Source of the DNA: Rhizomys pruinosus
Taxonomy: Eukaryota > Chordata > Mammalia > Rodentia > Spalacidae
DNA: 64,000 nucleotides
Reading direction: 5' to 3'
Assembly (NCBI GenBank): GCA_009823505.1
Contig: VZQC01000568.1
Span: forward strand, 11,437-75,436
Part shown: positions 59,971 through 64,000 of the stretch, one piece after another
Layout: each line of letters begins with the position of its first letter
Numbering within the stretch: position 1 is the stretch's first letter
Translations under genes and position numbers: made by a program
The notes under the pieces: model-generated
What the model was told of the DNA's origin: nothing
Seen by the model: the letters and a program-made list of their open reading frames with translations, nothing else
Database searches by the model: none

Positions 59971-61290
59971 TAAATAAAATATTTTTAAAATTTTTATTTG
60001 CTTCACTAATTTACTCCCAAGTACCTGTAACAACACTCAGGACATAATGAGTACTTGGTAAATATTTTTGGATGATTGAATCATGGCCCGTACAGAGTAC
60101 ATTTCCATACTTTCCAGGACTAGATTAAAATGACTAAGCCTCAGTTTCCCAAGCACAGAAACCCCTCTCAAGGGATAACTTTCTCCTGTGCTCAAATCTA
60201 AATGAAATGGATAACTTCTAGGTCTGACAAGCTAAAGGCAGCCATGCCAAGATTCTATCAGAACCCTTCAGGGTTACAAAAATGATCCCCTAGTGGACAG
60301 ATTGTGTAAATGTTGTTATGTATTATGTATTATGTTATCTGCCATACCTGCTAAAGTCACACCAGAAGAAAGTTTGGCCAAATAGTCTCCATTTAAGAGA
60401 ATACATCTAAATTTAACTACATTGTGCAAATAATAACAGTTAGACAGATGAGTCTGCAGGGGGCCTTATTGATGGAGAAGAGAACTTGAAACTTCTAGAG
60501 AATTTTGAGATTTCTGGAGATCACAAGACCCAATCATTTTAACACCTAAGATAGGACATTGCTGACCATCAGGCTACTTGGGGACAGTCTTCCTCATCTG
60601 ATAAGATCCTAGTTTTCCTGGATGTTATGCTTTCCAGTTCATCTTTAGCACTGAATTCTCAGACCTGGTCCTTGTCCCCAATCAAGGCAGAGGCTACAGA
60701 CAGTTTCTCCAGGGAAGCAGCAGTTGTGTTACACCTTCATCTCTAGGGAAATGTAAAGACAAAACACCCATCTCCTGCAGGTATCAGCATTTCCTCTCTG
60801 CCCCTCACTGAGAATCTCTCTACCTCCTGGTAAACAACTCTAGACACCCAAAGTGAAGCTCTGGCGGCACCAGGCATGGGCTACCGCAGAGAACCTGCCC
60901 CTCTGCTGTGCCTTCCACAGCTGCTGCTTCTGCCTGTCACAGATGATTTCATGTTCCCTCCACGGTCTGTCATTCACCTTTAGAATATGCACATGGAGAA
61001 AACATGGCAGGTTTCTGGCAAACTGAACATTCATCACCTCTCTCCTCCATCTCTTCTTCCCTTCCAAGGAGTCTTCACTCCGTGGCTGCTATTCTGGTCA
61101 GAGATAACTCTACTACAACATAGCAAAGAAATATGGTCAGCAAAGAGAGGGGTACATGGGAACTGAAAACCCAGAGCAGGACAGAGATTCTACCTAAGGA
61201 AGGGGCACCTGAAACACTGCCCAAGGCTCTCCATTTGAGCTCTGTTGAAAATTAGAAGGCAAAATTTTCCAAGCAGAAAAGAAATCAAAG
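59971..61290. other. Gene-free interval
   Basis: Unique sequence; a TGTTATGTATTATGTATTATG short repeat is near 60314. No gene evidence. Confidence 0.5.
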
Positions 61291-61295
61291 CCCCT

Positions 61296-61554
61296 TGGGG
61301 GTTGGGGAGATGGCTTGATGCTTGCTGTGCTAACACAAGGACTTGAGTTCGAGTCCCCCAAACCCATATAAAGCCAGGGGCAGTAGCACACTTCCATAAC
61401 CTGGGTGTTCCTATGATGAAAAGGAAGCGAGTGCTGGAGAACCCCTGGAAGTTCACCAAGGTAGCCCTGTGTATGCAACTGCAAACAACAAGGTGGACTG
61501 CAAGGACCAACACCCAAGATTGTCCTCTGCCTTACACACACAGGCTGTGACAGT

Positions 61555-61597
<43 letters not shown>
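61296..61597 (+). mobile_element. B3/B2-related SINE and (CA)n
   Basis: GGGGGTTGGGGAGATGGCTTG start, GGACTTGAGTTCGAGTCCCC box B; CA repeats at 61557-61597. Confidence 0.8.
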
Positions 61598-61598
<1 letters not shown>

Positions 61599-63145
61599 TA
61601 TTTAGCTGGCCTATACAGAAAGAGACTGTTAATGGAGTTTTCCATAGGATGAGTTGATAGTTAATAAGGAATAAAGTCACCCAAAATAATTAGTTGAGAA
61701 GACCAAGAAGGAAAAGTGACCAACTGATTTCTTTCACACATGTGGACAAGTAGAACCAAGTGGAGTGGAAAAGTGACCTGGAGAAGCAGCCTTATCAGGA
61801 GCTATTCTCTCCGTCCTTCCAACAGCAAACCTTACAGCTAAACCGCAAGTTCCTCCCCTGGCTTGCATTTCCTATGAGGCAGATTTCTAGGGAGACAATG
61901 ACTGAAGGCTAAGCTCCAGGAACGTGGACTCTATGGACACTGTTTGCAGAGATTGGGGGGACCAAGGGTGAGACCTGGAAATCCAAAATTCAGCAGGAAA
62001 GGCCAGAGTGAGGCTCTCTGATACCCACCAGGGTTCAAGATGGATGGCACTGCCTGGTTCTTAAGAGGGTTGTAGAAGCTGAGAAACAGAACTCATTCTC
62101 ACCAAGGTTTTCATTTTATTCTGAGAAACCAGAGTCTGGAGACTTAAATGAAGTCTGACAAAAAGTTTGTGACAGAATTGAAACTGGAATAAAGTTATAT
62201 TTCGTTTTGAGGCATAACCCTATTCAGAGAGCTTTCTTGTATAGACAGTCTATGTCCTGGCTTACCACTTCTCTGTTTTCATGGAGAAGAGAGTAAGACT
62301 GAACTAAAATAAAGTGCCAGAAGGTGAAGGTGGCATACAGGGGAGTCAGGAAATAAGATGAGAATGATGCCTGGCCAGATTTACCTTCAGAAATATCTGT
62401 CAGTTCACGTCCCGGACAGCCAGAGGCCAACCTGAGTCTAGCACACACCAGAGCTCCTTGCTGCTTTGGCTGAGCACAGATATGGTATTTGGCTTCTGTC
62501 TAGGACCTGTGCTGGATGAAAAGCACATCATAAAACTACCCCCGGGGTGGGCTGACTCCAGCTGTTGCAGGATTAAAAGCTCCAGCCACACCGGAAGCAC
62601 GTCACCCTCCAGTCACTTGAGACAGTTTCACTTTGCCCCAGCCAGATTTCACCTCTGCAAGATTTCCTGTAGAGAGTCCCAGGAGTCAGTCTTCCCCTCT
62701 CTGCGGCTCATTGCTAAGAGTTTTAGATTCTGTTTCAGTCGGCCTTCATCAAAGTACTTAAAAACATTTTCACATAATCTGAGTCCTTATGGCCATGGAC
62801 ATAGGCCTTCCTTTCCTTTGGGGCAATAAAGTTCTTTATATTTTTCCAGCTTCATTGTGGTATCATTGACAAAATAATTATGTGACTTGAAGACATGCAA
62901 TGTGCTGTTTTGTGTTCATTATGAAATGACTCCAACCATCAAGCACATTAGCCCATCCATTACTTTATATAACTGCCCTGTGTTGGGAGAGAATTTAAGG
63001 CAGGCTTTCCTAGCAGATTTAGGTATATAATGCAGTATTACTAATTATGGTCACTATGCCCTGTGTTGGATCTCCTCAGCTTATTCGAGGTTGTTTGTAT
63101 TTTTTCTAAAGCAGCTTATGAATTGGGGAATATAAAAGAAAGAGG
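61598..63145. other. Gene-free interval
   Basis: Unique sequence. An AATAAAGTTCTTTATATTTTT stretch near 62825 is a lone polyadenylation-like word without a gene. Confidence 0.45.
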
Positions 63146-63256
63146 GGGCTGGAGAGATGGCCTGCAACACGGGTGCACAGACCTGCATGCAGACAGTACA
63201 TTCATACACATACAGAAATAAATAAAATTAATAAAAAAAATTTTTTTTAAAAAAAG
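63146..63256 (+). mobile_element. B2-type SINE with a large internal deletion
   Basis: GGGGGCTGGAGAGATGGCCT joins directly to GCAACACGGGTGCACAGACC, removing about 120 bp including box B. Confidence 0.9.
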
Positions 63257-63515
63257 AACACAGGATAAAAGACAGAGGTATTGGATTTCAATGTCTACAG
63301 TTCACATCTAAGTAAGAAGCAACAAGAGACTATCAGAATAAAAGGGGCTTTGAAAGCCAGGCATAGGCCAGGTCGCGGAAGTCAGCAAAACCTCGTGAAG
63401 GTGCCATGAAGCCCCCTCAAGCCAGCAACAACTGGAAATCTCATCATCTCTAGATCTAAAAGGGCACAAGGGGAATGGTCACTAAATTGGAAATAGAACC
63501 TGGCAAATCTGTAGC

Positions 63516-63705
63516 TTTGGGTTGAGATAGCTCAGTCAGGAAAGCACTTTCCAAGCACAGAGACCTGAGTTCAAACTCCAAAACCCATGTAAAACTTCTT
63601 CTCAAGGTAGCCCATGCTTATAACCCCAGAGCTGAGGGTGGAGACCAGAGGATTTCCAGACTTCACGGGCTAACTGGTGAGAGACCCTGCCTCAAAAAAC
63701 TAAGG
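63516..63705 (+). mobile_element. B3/B2-related SINE
   Basis: GTTGAGATAGCTCAGTCAGG start, GAGACCTGAGTTCAAACTCC box B; ends CTGCCTCAAAAAACTAAGG. Confidence 0.75.
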
Positions 63706-63960
63706 TGGGAGCTGCAGAGATGGCCTAGCGGTTAAGAGTGCTGACCGCTCTTGCAGAGGACCCAGGTTCGATCCCCAGCACCCACATGGCGGCAGAGAAC
63801 CGTCTGAAACTCCAATTCCAGGAGAACTCCAGTTCCAGGGGAATCCAACACCCTCTTCTGACCTCCGCGGCGTGCACAACACAGGTGCACAGACTTGCAT
63901 GCAAACAGTACATTCATACACATACAGAAATAAATAAAATTTTAAAAAAATTAAAAAAAA
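63706..63960 (+). mobile_element. B2-type SINE with AAAACTAAGG duplication
   Basis: Has the same internal duplication (ACTCCAATTCCAGGAGA/ACTCCAGTTCCAGGGGA) as the SINE at 34275, so both belong to one subfamily. Target at 63696-63705 and 63961-63970. Confidence 0.95.
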
Positions 63961-64000
63961 AAAACTAAGGAGGACTACACCTGGGAAATGACACCCGAGG

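Overview
This is a nuclear DNA window from a muroid rodent. The evidence is dense B1-type and B2-type SINEs, a rodent-style L1 3' end, rodent ERVL/MaLR-type LTRs, and a syntenic ADO-EGR2 gene pair. The SINE consensus does not look like standard mouse or rat, and I cannot name the species. There are only two supportable protein-coding genes. Everything else is intergenic sequence made mostly of transposons, satellites and unique DNA.

Layout: 1-15.6 kb is gene-free. It holds an L1 3' end, an ERVL/MaLR-type LTR element with a nested solo LTR, three minisatellites, and a near-identical tandem duplication of about 1.45-1.7 kb with a single ambiguous base (n) at its inner junction. At 15.6-16.9 kb lie a CpG-island promoter and the intronless ADO gene (+ strand, 250 aa), followed by a long 3' UTR. 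The SINE-bearing stretch of 19-22 kb separates ADO from EGR2, which is on the minus strand (22.3-26.5 kb, two coding exons, 469 aa). EGR2 has an immediate-early-type promoter (CArG, Ets and CRE motifs) inside a CpG island that runs to about 29.2 kb. From 29.2 to 64 kb, upstream of EGR2, I see no gene. This part carries about 25 SINEs, many microsatellites, several MIR relics and some AT-rich unique blocks that are candidate regulatory elements.

Function: the genes are convergent (ADO rightward, EGR2 leftward), which is the arrangement I recall for the mammalian locus next to ZNF365. ADO is an iron thiol dioxygenase that oxidises cysteamine and N-terminal cysteines. EGR2 (Krox-20) is a three-zinc-finger transcription factor of hindbrain patterning, Schwann-cell myelination and immune cells. 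They share a neighbourhood, not a pathway. I found no novel gene system. The most unusual items are the duplication with its SINE presence/absence difference, the repeated SINE insertions at identical targets, and the compound LTR element.
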